The position numbers were made by a program, and so were the translations under genes. From Fontibacterium oligotrophicum (GTDB taxonomy: Bacteria; Pseudomonadota; Alphaproteobacteria; Pelagibacterales; Pelagibacteraceae): a stretch of 64,000 bases of DNA. This document shows positions 28,543 to 38,793 of this stretch, piece after piece. Location: assembly GCA_965235975.1 (NCBI GenBank), contig CBDDZZ010000001.1:397928-461927 (forward strand). Reading direction: 5' to 3'. Position 1 is the stretch's first letter. Every line of letters begins with the position of its first letter. Below the pieces are notes generated by a model. That model had not been told where the DNA came from and did not search any database. It worked only from the letters and a program-made list of their open reading frames with translations.

Positions 28543-28782
28543 ATGAGTGATGTTGCTGCTAAAGTTAAAAAAATTATCGTAGAACACTTAGGCGTTGACG
28601 AAGCTAAAGTTACAGAAGAAGCTAGCTTTATTGATGACTTAGGAGCAGATAGTTTAGATACAGTAGAATTGGTAATGGCATTTGAAGAAGAGTTTGGCTC
28701 TGAAATTTCAGACTCAGAGGCAGAAAAAATCCTAACAGTTGGTGATGCAATAAGATTTATCGAGAATAATCCCGCAAAGTAG
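28543..28782 (+). CDS. acpP: Acyl carrier protein
   Basis: A 79-residue acidic four-helix protein. The phosphopantetheine serine lies in GADSLDTVELVMAFE (about residue 40). It carries growing acyl chains for fatty acid and lipid A synthesis. A clear GGGAG ribosome-binding site about 8 bases before the ATG, unusual among the tightly packed genes here, fits high expression. Confidence 0.97.
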   Translation: MSDVAAKVKKIIVEHLGVDEAKVTEEASFIDDLGADSLDTVELVMAFEEEFGSEISDSEAEKILTVGDAIRFIENNPAK

Positions 28783-28787
28783 TTCTT

Positions 28788-29390
28788 TTGATTTCAAAAT
28801 CAAAGAGAGGTCTAATTTTAATATTATCTTCCCCCTCCGGGGCAGGTAAAACGACCCTTGCTAAAAAAATTGAGCATAGCGATAAAAATTTTAAAATATC
28901 CGTCTCTTATACGACAAGAACCCCAAGAACGAACGAAGTCGATGGGGTTGATTATAATTTTGTAAGTATTAAAAAATTTCAAGAATTGGCCAGTCAGAAT
29001 AAATTTTTAGAGCAGGCAAAAGTATTTGGAAATTATTATGCTACTTTAAAAGGACCAATAGAAGATAACTTAGCAAAAGGAAATGATTATTTATTTGATA
29101 TAGATTGGCAAGGAACAGAACAGGTCAAAAAAATAATGCCATTCGATATTGTACCTGTATTTATTTTACCGCCCAGCATTAGTGATTTAGAAAGTAGACT
29201 AAAAAAACGGGAAGAACAAAACAAAGAGTTGATTAATCAAAGAATGAAAATGGCCAAGGATGAGATTAAACACTGGAAAGATTATAAATATATTGTTGTA
29301 AATAAAGATGTAGAAAATTGCTTTGAACAAATTAATAAAATTATTAAAATAGAAAGAGAATTAAGATCTACTTTTAATCAAATCAACTAA
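28788..29390 (+). CDS. gmk: Guanylate kinase
   Basis: A 200-residue kinase converting GMP to GDP. The P-loop is SSPSGAGKTTL near residue 14, and SYTTRTPRTNEVDGVDYNF is the GMP-binding region. The start is TTG at 28788, 5 bases after acpP, chosen because it gives the standard N-terminus. In many alphaproteobacteria fabF and mltG stand between acpP and gmk; they are absent here. The 3' end overlaps convergent rsmA by 30 bases. Confidence 0.95.
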   Translation: MISKSKRGLILILSSPSGAGKTTLAKKIEHSDKNFKISVSYTTRTPRTNEVDGVDYNFVSIKKFQELASQNKFLEQAKVFGNYYATLKGPIEDNLAKGNDYLFDIDWQGTEQVKKIMPFDIVPVFILPPSISDLESRLKKREEQNKELINQRMKMAKDEIKHWKDYKYIVVNKDVENCFEQINKIIKIERELRSTFNQIN

Positions 29391-30155
29391 TCTATAATAA
29401 AAATTAAAATCTAGATTTTCTGGTCTTAAGTTTTTAATATTATTAAAGTCAATAATTTGAAGTTCTTTTTCATTAAATATTTTCTTAAGTATTTTTGAAA
29501 CCATCTTTCTTTTTGTATTAAATATATTTTTAGTTAATTCCGATAAAATATCTAAATCTTCCAATTTAAAATTACTATTTTTTTTTGGAGTAAAAGAAAG
29601 TACCGTAGAATCTACTTTTGGTTCAGGGGTAAATTCTTTTTTTGAAATATTAAAATGAAATTGAACTTTTAATCTTGCATCCGACAGTATTGAAATTCTT
29701 CCATATTTTTTACTATTTGATGTTGCAATAATTCTTTCCGCAACTTCCTTTTGAAACATTAAAACCATTTGATTGTAAAATGGAGGCCATGGTTCAGAAT
29801 AAATCCATTTTATTAGTAATTTTAATGAAATGTTGTAAGGTAGATTTCCAAAAATAATTACATTTTTTTTAAAAATTTTTTTTTCATCAAATGTTAAAGC
29901 GTCTGAGATTATGTAATCAAAATTATTACAATTATTTTTAATTTTTTCTAGATCAGGTTTTAAATCTTTATCAAACTCTACGGCAAAAATTTTTCTTGGC
30001 TCTCTTTTAATTAATTCTTGAGTTAGTGCACCTGTTCCGGGCCCCACTTCTAGGATGTTGGCATCTTTATTAATAATACCTATTTCTGCTATTTTTTTTA
30101 TTATGTTTTTATTAATTAAAAAATTTTGGCCGAGGTGTTTTTTATGCTTAAACAT
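29361..30155 (-). CDS. rsmA: 16S rRNA dimethyladenosine transferase
   Basis: A 264-residue enzyme (KsgA) that dimethylates two adjacent adenines in helix 45 of 16S rRNA. KHLGQNFLINKNII is the N-terminal signature, LEVGPGTGALTQ is the SAM-binding motif, FGNLPYNIS is the catalytic NLPY motif, and EFTPEPKVDSTVL is conserved. The ATG overlaps the end of pdxA by 8 bases, keeping the lptD-surA-pdxA-rsmA order. Confidence 0.96.
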   Translation of the reverse strand: MFKHKKHLGQNFLINKNIIKKIAEIGIINKDANILEVGPGTGALTQELIKREPRKIFAVEFDKDLKPDLEKIKNNCNNFDYIISDALTFDEKKIFKKNVIIFGNLPYNISLKLLIKWIYSEPWPPFYNQMVLMFQKEVAERIIATSNSKKYGRISILSDARLKVQFHFNISKKEFTPEPKVDSTVLSFTPKKNSNFKLEDLDILSELTKNIFNTKRKMVSKILKKIFNEKELQIIDFNNIKNLRPENLDFNFYYRLVDLIKSRS

Positions 30156-31128
30156 TATATTTATTAAAAAACTTTATTGCATTCTTAAAACTTTTTGGAT
30201 TTGCAATTCCTTTTCCAATAATATCTGTTCCAACACCATGATCAGGGGAAATTCTTATAAATGGTAAACCGATTGTAATATTTATAGCATCTAGATCAAA
30301 TTTAGTTTTAAAAGCTGGTTAAAATTTGATCGTGATAATGGCCTATCAAAACATCAATCTTTAATTTATTTCTTTGTAAAAAACTTGTATCTGGCGACAA
30401 TGGACCTGTTATTGAATATTTTTTTTTTAGCTTTTTAATTGCAGGTATTATAATTTTTTTTTCTTCAGTGCCTATATATCCATTTTCTCCATTATGTGGA
30501 TTTAGACCAAGTATACCAATTTTTATTTTCTTTCTTTTAAGAATTTTAGAATAAAAATAATTAATATTCTTGCATGCCTTTTCAATTTTTTTAAATGAAA
30601 TTCCTCTATGGACATTTTTTAAGGGAATGTGAGTTGTTAAAGGAAGAACAGAGAAATTTTCATTATACAAAAGCATATTTTCCTTATTTTTATTATTGGT
30701 TTTATCTGCAATATATTCAGTTATTCCTTTGTATTTATTCTTTAGTAAATTTTGATTTATTAATTGGAAGATTAATTAATCCCATTAGCTATATTTCTTT
30801 TTAATTATCAGTTAATGCACATTCAAAACATTTTTTTATAAAAATATCTGATTTTAGGAGACTTAAAATCGAAAGATTTGATTTGATTATATTCAATATT
30901 TATAAAATTAAATTTTTTATTGTTTAAATTATTTATATTAGCAAAAATTTAAAGTTTATATTTAATTTAAGATTTAAATATTCAGCTTGTTTTTTTAAGT
31001 ATTGGATAATTTCCAATAATTATAAAATTTAAGTTTAGATTTTCTTAATATAATTTAAAGATTTAAGAAAAATTTCTGGATGAAATACTATTAGGCTCAC
31101 CTAAAATAATTATGATATTTTTTCTCAC
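30148..31128 (-). pseudogene. pdxA: 4-hydroxythreonine-4-phosphate dehydrogenase, frameshifted
   Basis: PdxA oxidises 4-phosphohydroxy-L-threonine in pyridoxal phosphate synthesis. A GTG at 31128 begins MRKNIIIILGEPNSI, the family N-terminus. After a shift comes EIFLKSLNYIKK. The middle, about 30850-30680, is hard to read. From 30676 a clear frame gives PLTTHIPLKNV, LGLNPHNGENGYIG, and metal-binding GHYHDQ. After one more shift DAINITIGLPFIRISPDHG and IIGKGIANPKSF finish at 30148. Active-site motifs survive, but at least three shifts break it. The GTG overlaps the surA stop. Confidence 0.8.
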
Positions 31129-31763
31129 AAAAATTTAATTAAATATTTTTTTTTACTTTTTTCAAGATGGGTCGCTGCAAATTTATTTAAAAGTTTATGT
31201 TTGTTCATATAATAATTAATTGATTTTTAAATTTTTCATTATCATCAACATTTTTTTGTTCTTGTTCTAATTGTCTTATTAACCTCTGTTAAATTTACAT
31301 TAAGTCTACCTTCATACATTTGCCTAATTAATTTTGACCATTTAAGATCAATTTTTATTACATTTTTTAAATAATCTTTTTCAATTTCATTTTTTTTATA
31401 AAATGAGTTGAGATTTTCATTATTAATTTTAGATTCTTTCTAAATAGTTGTATAAACTATTTTCTATTTCTTTTTCTGAAACATCGATTTTATAAATAAT
31501 TTGTTTCTATATCTTTAATTTTTCTATCAATTAAAGTATTAATAATTTCTCTTTTTAATATCTCTGATATTGCTTTGTATCATTGATTATTTGTTAATAA
31601 ACTTTAAAAAATTTATTTCTTTATTGACATCTAACTCTGTAATTATCGAATTATCAATAGAAACTAATAACATTATTAGTTAATTGTTTTGCTTCATATC
31701 TTGAGATATAAAAATAAATCAGGACATAATATTAGTAAAAAAATATTTTATGTATTTTTACAC
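31125..31763 (-). pseudogene. surA: SurA-like periplasmic chaperone, short and frameshifted
   Basis: SurA escorts unfolded outer-membrane proteins to BAM. Readable parts in several frames are VSIDNSIITELDVNKEINFL (SurA N-domain opening), REIINTLIDRKIKDIE, TNYYKIDVSEKEIENSL and a C-terminal NKFAATHLEKSKKKYLI ending at TGA 31127-31125. These match the SurA N-domain and its C-terminal helix. No parvulin PPIase domain is visible, and the span encodes only about 210 residues, against roughly 300-430 in the family. At least five shifts are required. The start is uncertain; a GTG at 31763 next to the lptD stop is the best candidate. Confidence 0.65.
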
Positions 31764-34132
31764 TTAAAATAATGAATTCACCAATTGAAGGTAATAATAT
31801 TTACTAGTGTTATAGTTTTCTCCAAAAGGCAACAAAGTTACTCCAAAAAAAACACTAGTTGCAGGTTTTAAATCTTTATCTGATTGAAGTAGTTTTTTTG
31901 AAAATAAAATCCATATCTTATACATTCATTTTCATTTTCTATTCCTAATTTATGAGAATTTAGTCATGATCTGTTTTTAAATTTCTATCAGTTTCAAATT
32001 CTTAATTTAGTATATTATCAGTTATATGTATGAGGTATAGATTAGCTTTTGCATATCTTTCGCTTCCAATATGATTATTTTTTTCATAAAAATTAAAATT
32101 AATTTCTCCTTGTTTTAAAAAAGTTTTTAAGTTTAAATCACTGTAGTAAACGTGATTTAAGTTGTTATCTAAATGTATTTTTAAGCGTAAATATCAAAAT
32201 TCTCAGGACTTGAATAAGTTACTTTTGTTACCAAATCTGAATTTTTATTTTGTAATGAGGATTTTATTGGCATATCTGAATCTTCATTAAATTTTACAAC
32301 CTGACCAACTGAAAAACTAGCTTCAGATGGTTTGGTTTGATTTAACTTAGTTTTTTCTTTCCAAATCCAGTCTAATCCAATATTCAATGATAAATCTTTT
32401 TCAATTAATTCATCAGTAGTTCATTCTATTTAATAGAAAATAAATTATCAGTATTTAAAGTGAGTATCATTCGTTCTTGCATTTGTCATTTTTCCTGGCG
32501 AATAGCGTCGTAAGTATTCTAGGTATTATATATTGTTCAGAATCTTTTGATATTTTTGCAAAAGGTAACGTAGTATCAAAACCTAATTATAGGATTTATT
32601 TGACTGAGTTTAAATTTTCATTTGGATGTTCTATAGTCTGAATAATAGTTAATATTATTTATTTTTGTTAAAAATTTGTAACCAATTCCAAGATTAGTAT
32701 TGTAAGTCTCATCTGTTGAGTGATTCTAAGTTATTAATAAAACTAGTTTTATTTTGATTTGTATTTGAGTTTAATGCTTCTAAAATTTGATATTAAAGTT
32801 TAGATTATTATTTTTAAATAATTTATATTTTGAATATAATAATTTCAGGAACTAAATATTCATATTGATCTGATGTTTTTACTAACTGCTAATATTTTGA
32901 TAAGCTGCTGCTTTAAATTTAAAGCTTTCATTATTTCCATAAGAATTAAAGTATATTTCATTAGTAAATATTGTATCACTCTTCTTTTACAAGATTTTTT
33001 TTAAAGCCATCATATGTGTTGAATTTATTTTATTAACTCTTAAATAAGTTGGATTATTAACTCGTTGAATCTTTAGCATTATAATTCACTTTGATCTAAA
33101 ATTATATCTTTAAAATTTAAATTTAGATTTCCGTATAAATGATTTCTGAGACCATCTGTTTGTGTTTAGGTTTATTTCTTTATACCCTTGTGTAAATCCA
33201 GCCTTCTAATGATAAGGTCACCATTTTTAAATTTTTCTCTGTACTCTCCTAATAATAACGGATGTTGTTTAAAATAGTAAACAGGACTAACTGTAAAATC
33301 AGAAGATATCAGATATTGGATAAAAATATGGAATTTTAATTGTTGAACCAATATTTTCGCCTAATGATGAAAATGATAGGTGCTAAAAAACCTGCCTCTC
33401 TTTTTACTGCTTGGATCCGGATGTGAAAAATAAGGCGTAAATAAAACAGGAACATTATTTAGATCTAATGTAGCATTTTTATAAGTAATTTTTTTATTTT
33501 CTTTATCATGTATAATTAAACTTGCATTTAAATTCCAAAAAGGACAACCTTCTTTTTCATTTGTTGATTTACATGATGTAAATTTTCCATCTTTAATTAT
33601 TGTTATATTATCTTTTATAGTTACTTCTTTCCACCTGAAAGCTTGGTTCTAATAAATTCATTAAATTTATCATTAGATTGAAATTTTTCTTTATTTAGAT
33701 CTGACTTTTAGATTGTATCCAATAATTTCGTTAAATTTATCATCAGAATTTAATTTAGTAAAATAATAAATATTTTTAAAATTATCTACAAATTTTACGT
33801 TATTTTGTGCAGCTAATAATTTATTTTTTCTAAATCATACTCAAATTTTTCAGCAGATAAAGTTCTGATTTTTATTATCAGAAAACTTTGAGTTTCCAAA
33901 AGTTCTTAATTAATTGATTTGTTTTATTATATATGATTTTTTCAGATGAAATTTGTTTTCCTTCTTGATTTTTAGCAACTACATTTCCTATTGCTTCAAT
34001 AATGTTATTATCTTGAGAATAGGTTATTTTATCTGCAGAAAAATTATAAATATCTTTTTGTTGAGAGAAACTAGATATTTACTTGAAAAAAAATAAACTT
34101 AAAAAAAATATAAAAAAAAATTTATTTTGCAT
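31764..34132 (-). pseudogene. lptD: LPS assembly outer membrane protein LptD, heavily frameshifted
   Basis: LptD is the beta-barrel that inserts lipopolysaccharide into the outer leaflet. The ATG at 34132 begins a hydrophobic signal peptide, then a stop codon, then NFSADKITYSQDNNIIEAIG and GNVVAKNQEGKQISSEKI, the OstA jellyroll that joins the LptA bridge. Barrel fragments follow in all three frames, for example GLDWIWKEKTKLNQ at 32387 and ETDRNLKTDHD and FFGVTLLPFGENYNTS near the end at 31764. The span of about 790 codons fits a full LptD. Twenty or more shifts seem necessary, and no frame longer than about 70 codons remains. This explains the apparent gene desert at 30677-34121. Confidence 0.8.
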
Positions 34133-35217
34133 TAACTTGAGTAATTCCTACTAAATTTATTAAAATTATCAGAAATATAGGTATCCATACCGAAAAATCT
34201 ACAGATATTATGCCAGATTTAGCAATTGTTATTGATAAATCATTTAAAAAATAAATTACTATACTGATGATTACTCCATAGCTTCCGTATTTAAGATAGT
34301 TAGATGTCTTTCCTAAATTAATAATCATTAATCCAGAAAGTATTGACATAGCTAATAAGTAGATAGGAAAGGATATTAGTTTTTGATATCTGATTCTAAG
34401 ATCAGTAATTGAGTAACCCTTATCTTCTAATATAAACATTTCTTTATTAATATCTAATAGGGAAGTTGTTTCGGTATTCTTATAAATATTTTTAAGTTCG
34501 TTTATTTTTATATTACTTTTATAATTATAATTATTAAAATAATTTTCTGAATTCTTCTTATTATTTGACGAAATAATATTAACTTTACTTAACTGCCAAT
34601 TATTATCATTTATAATTCCTTCATTAGCATCAATTCTTTTAATAAAGTTATTATCTTTGATCATAATTGTAGATCGTAATTTGTTTTATATTTGAAAAAT
34701 TTTTATCTATTTTATCAATCCTGATAATATTTTTATCATTTTCATTTTTATCTATAATCCAAATACCCGTTTCGTTAACAAACACTAAATTTTTTGTTTG
34801 ATCATATTCTGATTTTATTTCTTCATAATATTTTAACATTGAAGAAGTGAATGGCACTATCAAAAATACTAATAAGTAACCCATAACAAAACAAGTTAAT
34901 GCGGGAATTAATATAATTTGAATATTAGAGTAACCCATTACTCTTAAAGAAATAACTTCATTATAATTATAAATTTTTAAATAAAAAACTATCCCCGAAA
35001 ATAAAACTATAAATGGGAATAAATTAAATAATAAATTTGGTATTTTTAAAAAAGTAAAAATTATAAATTGAATAAATTTTAAATCTTGTTTAGATTTAAA
35101 GTAATTAAATTCTTCTAATAAAGTAATGAGTAGTACAATAGAAAACATTACGCAAAGAACTACTAATAAACTTTTTAAAAATTCTTTAATTATATATCGA
35201 TTAATTGATTTAAACAT
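34122..35217 (-). CDS. lptG: LPS export permease LptG, one frameshift near 34660
   Basis: LptG pairs with LptF as the membrane part of the LptB2FG ABC transporter that extracts LPS from the inner membrane. The first frame (35217-34651) has the initial helices and LRVMGYSNIQIILIPALTCF, the coupling-helix region, then the start of the periplasmic jellyroll. The second frame (34664-34122) carries on from IKRIDANEGIINDNNWQLSK to the last helices ending in GITQVNAK. One base separates them. The sum of about 365 codons is normal. The stop overlaps the lptD start by 11 bases. Confidence 0.88.
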
Positions 35218-35227
35218 TTAGGCTTTA

Positions 35228-36313
35228 CTATTCTCGATTCTTGATGAAATAATTTAGTACATAATCAATTAATTATTAAGAAAAAAAAAGGCGCAGCATA
35301 TAATAGTATGCTAGCAATATTTTTTTTAGAACTTAAATTTAGTAAAATTTCTCCAATTACTATAATTAAAATTCCGAGAGAAAAAATTGCTATTTTAAAA
35401 AATGTTTTATTAATAAACTCTCTATTTATTGACATTAAAAAACAGGCTAATATCACTAATGAGGGAATAAATAATGGCAAAACAATTCTATTATTTAATT
35501 CACTAATTATGTCTAGGAGTTGATAGTCTATTTTTGTTTTTAACTCTTTTAAATAATTCAAATGAGTCAATTTCAGGAAATTTATAATAATCAACAGTTC
35601 TTTTGCTATACTGACTTAAATCTAGTGTAATTTTATCAAAGTCTATAATTGCTATTTTTTTGTTACTACTTTCTTCTTGAATACTTCCATTTACAAGTAC
35701 AAGTAAATTTTTATTATTCTCATTAATTATGACGCCTGATTTAGCTATGATAGTTTTTGATTTTTCAGCATTGTTTTCAAATAAAATAATATCCTCTAAT
35801 TCATTAATTTGATTTTTTTTGCCAACATAAATTGTAATTTTTTTTAGAGGGTTATTAAAGTTATTATATTTTATTAAAGGGGCTATAGATCCAACCGCTG
35901 AATTCAAAAGCAAGTATCGGGAGTAGTTGGAAAAATAAGGTACTACAAATAATCTTATTAAAATTAATAAAAATACAAATAAAATAGAAAATTTAACTAA
36001 ATAAGTAATAAATGTTTTTTTATCAAGCCCAGAAAACCATAAAGCTTTTAATTCATTATGATCTTCAAATTTTGAGATAGTTAAAACAAAAGATATAAAA
36101 AATAATTATTATAGAAATTCTTGATAGAATTTTTGGCAGTAGCGAAAGTATGTATAAAAAGTAGGTAGCTATAGAATTTCCATCTTCAGATATTAAATCA
36201 AGAAGTCTAACTGCTTGTGTGATCCAAATAATCAATCCAAATGCAAATAGTATAGAAAGATAATTCTTTAAAAATTCAAAGATAAAATAGTATCCTAACT
36301 TGTTTTTTTTCAT
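35228..36313 (-). pseudogene. lptF: LPS export permease LptF, several frameshifts
   Basis: Partner of LptG. The opening frame (36313-36065) has the first helices, ending abruptly. From about 36060 another frame gives the coupling region (NHNELKALWFSGLDKKTF-like reading), then a long frame 35913-35503 gives the jellyroll (IYVGKKNQINELEDIILFE), a third 35594-35265 gives FELFKRVKN-linked helices with IVLPLFIPSLVILACFLM, and the end YVLNYFIKNRE stops at 35228. The total of about 362 codons is normal for LptF, but at least four shifts are needed. It is divergent from pepA with 28 bases between. Confidence 0.82.
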
Positions 36314-36341
36314 TTTGATATGTATATGATCTTATATCATT

Positions 36342-37808
36342 ATGTTAGATTTAAAGATAATCCCAAATACTAATAATAGCTCAGACTTTTATATTTTTTT
36401 TTGTGAAAAAAATTTTTCATTCAATCCAGAAAAATTAGCATTTACCAATATAAATTATAAAGAAATCAATTCTATTTTATTAAAAAATAAAAATGAGGAT
36501 TATTTTGCATTTAATTATCACAGCACAAGACCAAAAAAGATTATTTTCATAAATCAAAATGAATATAAGAATGATTTTGAGAATCAAAATATTGGCGGTA
36601 AAGTTATTAATGAAATTAAGTCCGCAAAAGAAATTAATGTTATTTTTTCTAAAGAAAATAAATTATTAGAAAAATTTTATTTTAATTTCTTTTTGGGTAG
36701 TTTTTTAAAAAAATACTCTTTTAATAAATATAAAACAATTTTTAAAAAAAATGAAAATATTAATGAAAAAATAAATTTCTTAATTAGTACTAAAAATAAG
36801 ATTTTTTTTTCTAAGATAAAGAACGATATTGATAATATTGTTAATGGAGTTTTTTTAACAAGAGATTTGGTTTCTGAGCCTCCAAATTATTTAAATCCTC
36901 AAATGTTTGTTAATGAAATTAAAAAACTTTCTAAATTAGGCCTTAAAGTTGAAGTTTTTGATCATTCTAAAATGAAAAAAATTGGAATGAATGCTTTACT
37001 TGGTGTTGCCCAAGGTAGCAAAAATTTACCATATTTTGTGACGATTAAGTGGAAGCCAACTAATTCTAAAAATAAAAAACCACTTTCATTTATTGGTAAA
37101 GGTGTTTGCTTTGATACGGGTGGTATTTCTTTAAAACCAGCAAAATTCATGGAGGATATGAAATATGATATGGCTGGTGCTGGCGCAGTTGTTGGATTAA
37201 TGAAAACTTTGGCATTAAGAAAATCCAAGTCTTACGTTATTGGCACTGTCGCATTAGTTGAGAATATGCCTGGTGGGTCAGCTCAAAGACCAGGGGATAT
37301 TGTAAAATCTTATTCTGGAAAAACAATTGAAGTTTTAAATACAGATGCTGAAGGAAGATTAATTCTTGCTGATGCAATCTATTATATAGATGAACAATAT
37401 AATCCAGAATTTATAATTGATTTAGCAACTCTAACTGGGGCAATAGTTGTTTCTTTAGGCAATGAATACGCAGGTCTATTCTCAAATGATGATAAATTAT
37501 CAGAAAAATTAATTAATGCAGGAGAGATAGAAAATGAAAAATTGTGGAGATTTCCTCTTCATAAAAATTATGACAAATTAATGGATTCTAAAATTGCTGA
37601 TATTCAAAATATCAATTACTCTGGAGGAGCTGGATCCATTACCGCAGCTCAATTTTTACAAAGATTTTTAAAAAATAAAACACCTTGGGCTCATTTAGAT
37701 ATTGCTGGTATGGCTTGGACAAAAAAAGATTTAGATATTATTCCAACAGGAGCCACTGGTTTTGGTGTTAAATTATTAAATAAATTAGTAGAAAAATACT
37801 ACGATTAG
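36342..37808 (+). CDS. pepA: Leucyl aminopeptidase (M17)
   Basis: A 488-residue cytosolic aminopeptidase with two metals. The variable N-terminal domain is followed by the catalytic domain with FIGKGVCFDTGGISLKPA, MKYDMAGAGAVVG and the signature NTDAEGRLIL (about residues 334-343), which bind the metal pair and substrate. It trims N-terminal residues, often leucine, from peptides. It is intact. In many proteobacteria pepA lies opposite lptF-lptG, as here. Confidence 0.95.
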   Translation: MLDLKIIPNTNNSSDFYIFFCEKNFSFNPEKLAFTNINYKEINSILLKNKNEDYFAFNYHSTRPKKIIFINQNEYKNDFENQNIGGKVINEIKSAKEINVIFSKENKLLEKFYFNFFLGSFLKKYSFNKYKTIFKKNENINEKINFLISTKNKIFFSKIKNDIDNIVNGVFLTRDLVSEPPNYLNPQMFVNEIKKLSKLGLKVEVFDHSKMKKIGMNALLGVAQGSKNLPYFVTIKWKPTNSKNKKPLSFIGKGVCFDTGGISLKPAKFMEDMKYDMAGAGAVVGLMKTLALRKSKSYVIGTVALVENMPGGSAQRPGDIVKSYSGKTIEVLNTDAEGRLILADAIYYIDEQYNPEFIIDLATLTGAIVVSLGNEYAGLFSNDDKLSEKLINAGEIENEKLWRFPLHKNYDKLMDSKIADIQNINYSGGAGSITAAQFLQRFLKNKTPWAHLDIAGMAWTKKDLDIIPTGATGFGVKLLNKLVEKYYD

Positions 37809-37809
37809 T

Positions 37810-38211
37810 ATGGAAAAAACTTTATCAATAATTAAGCCAGATGCAGTTGAAAGAAATCTAATTGGCCAAATACTAAGTATTTTTGAAAAAAATTCTTTAA
37901 AAATTCACTCAATCAAAAAAATTAAATTATCTAAAAAAATGGCAGAAGATTTTTATTTTATTCATAAAAATCGACCCTTTTTTAATGATCTCTGCACATA
38001 CATGAGCTCAAGTCCTGTTGTAGTTTCAATTCTAGAGGGTGACAATGCGGTTGCTAGAAATAGAGAGATTATGGGCGCAACAAACCCAAAAGAAGCTACT
38101 AAAGGCACTATTAGAAATTTATATGGGATTTCTTTAGATAAAAATTCTGTTCACGGTTCTGATAGTAAAGAAAATGCTAAAATTGAAATTGATTTTTTTT
38201 TTAAAGAATAA
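37810..38211 (+). CDS. ndk: Nucleoside diphosphate kinase
   Basis: A 133-residue kinase balancing NTP pools. It starts EKTLSIIKPDAVERNLIG, has RNREIMGATNPKEATKGTIR, and the phosphorylated histidine is in NSVHGSDS (about residue 117). Length is slightly under the usual 140. It starts 1 base after the pepA stop, so it is likely cotranscribed with it. Confidence 0.97.
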   Translation: MEKTLSIIKPDAVERNLIGQILSIFEKNSLKIHSIKKIKLSKKMAEDFYFIHKNRPFFNDLCTYMSSSPVVVSILEGDNAVARNREIMGATNPKEATKGTIRNLYGISLDKNSVHGSDSKENAKIEIDFFFKE

Positions 38212-38229
38212 TTTTTAAATTATTTTTTT
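38207..38229. terminator. Possible bidirectional AT-only hairpin between ndk and purN
   Basis: AATAATTT, two T, AAATTATT is followed by a T-run at 38225-38229. It lies exactly at the junction of two convergent genes, which is where a shared terminator would be expected. The stem has no G or C, so it is thermodynamically weak and could be chance in this composition. Confidence 0.3.
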
Positions 38230-38793
38230 ACAAACAATATCTACCGCTTTTGGGTAAATCTGATGTTCTGCTTTAAGAACTCTTTTAGCAAGAGTATTAG
38301 GATTATCTGATTTAAAAATTTTAACTTTTTTCTGTAAAATTTTTTTACCAGAATCGAGTTTTGCTGTCACATAATGAACTGTTGATCCTGCGTATTTATC
38401 GCCTGCTTGTATAGCTCTTTTATGTGTATTTAAGCCTTTATATTTTGGTAGTAGCGAAGGATGAATATTAATAATTTTACATTTATATTTTTTAATAAAT
38501 TCTTTTGATAAAATACTCATAAATCCTGCCAAACATAATAAATTAATTTTATTTTTCTTTAAGATACTTAAGGTTTTTTTTTCAAATTGAGGTTTCTTTT
38601 TTTCTATTGCGTAATTTTGGATTTTATTTTTTTTAGCATAAATTAGACCTTTAGCTTTTTTTTTATTGGAAATAACTAATTTAATTTTCCAATTAGTATT
38701 ATTTTTTTTTGAGTATTTGATTAATTCGTTTAAGTTAGAACCTCTACCGGAAATAAAAACGCCAATATTAATATTTCCAGTTGATTTTTTCAT
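38215..38793 (-). CDS. purN: Phosphoribosylglycinamide formyltransferase
   Basis: A 192-residue folate-dependent transformylase of purine synthesis. VFISGRGSNLNELI is the phosphate-binding loop, LLCLAGFMSILS the core strand, and KIINIHPSLLPKYKG holds the catalytic histidine, with the aspartate in VTAKLDSGKKIL near residue 145. It overlaps purM by 26 bases, so the two purine genes are coupled. Confidence 0.95.
   Translation of the reverse strand: MKKSTGNINIGVFISGRGSNLNELIKYSKKNNTNWKIKLVISNKKKAKGLIYAKKNKIQNYAIEKKKPQFEKKTLSILKKNKINLLCLAGFMSILSKEFIKKYKCKIINIHPSLLPKYKGLNTHKRAIQAGDKYAGSTVHYVTAKLDSGKKILQKKVKIFKSDNPNTLAKRVLKAEHQIYPKAVDIVCKKII

Noticed and set aside
31700..34000. Genetic code change (TGA or TAA read as sense) to explain broken frames
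   Set aside because: Both stop types end intact genes everywhere, and the breaks change frame instead of simply meeting in-frame stops.
30677..34121. Apparent non-coding desert of about 3.4 kb
   Set aside because: Reading the minus strand in all frames gives ordered pieces of PdxA, SurA and LptD, so it is degraded or misread coding sequence.
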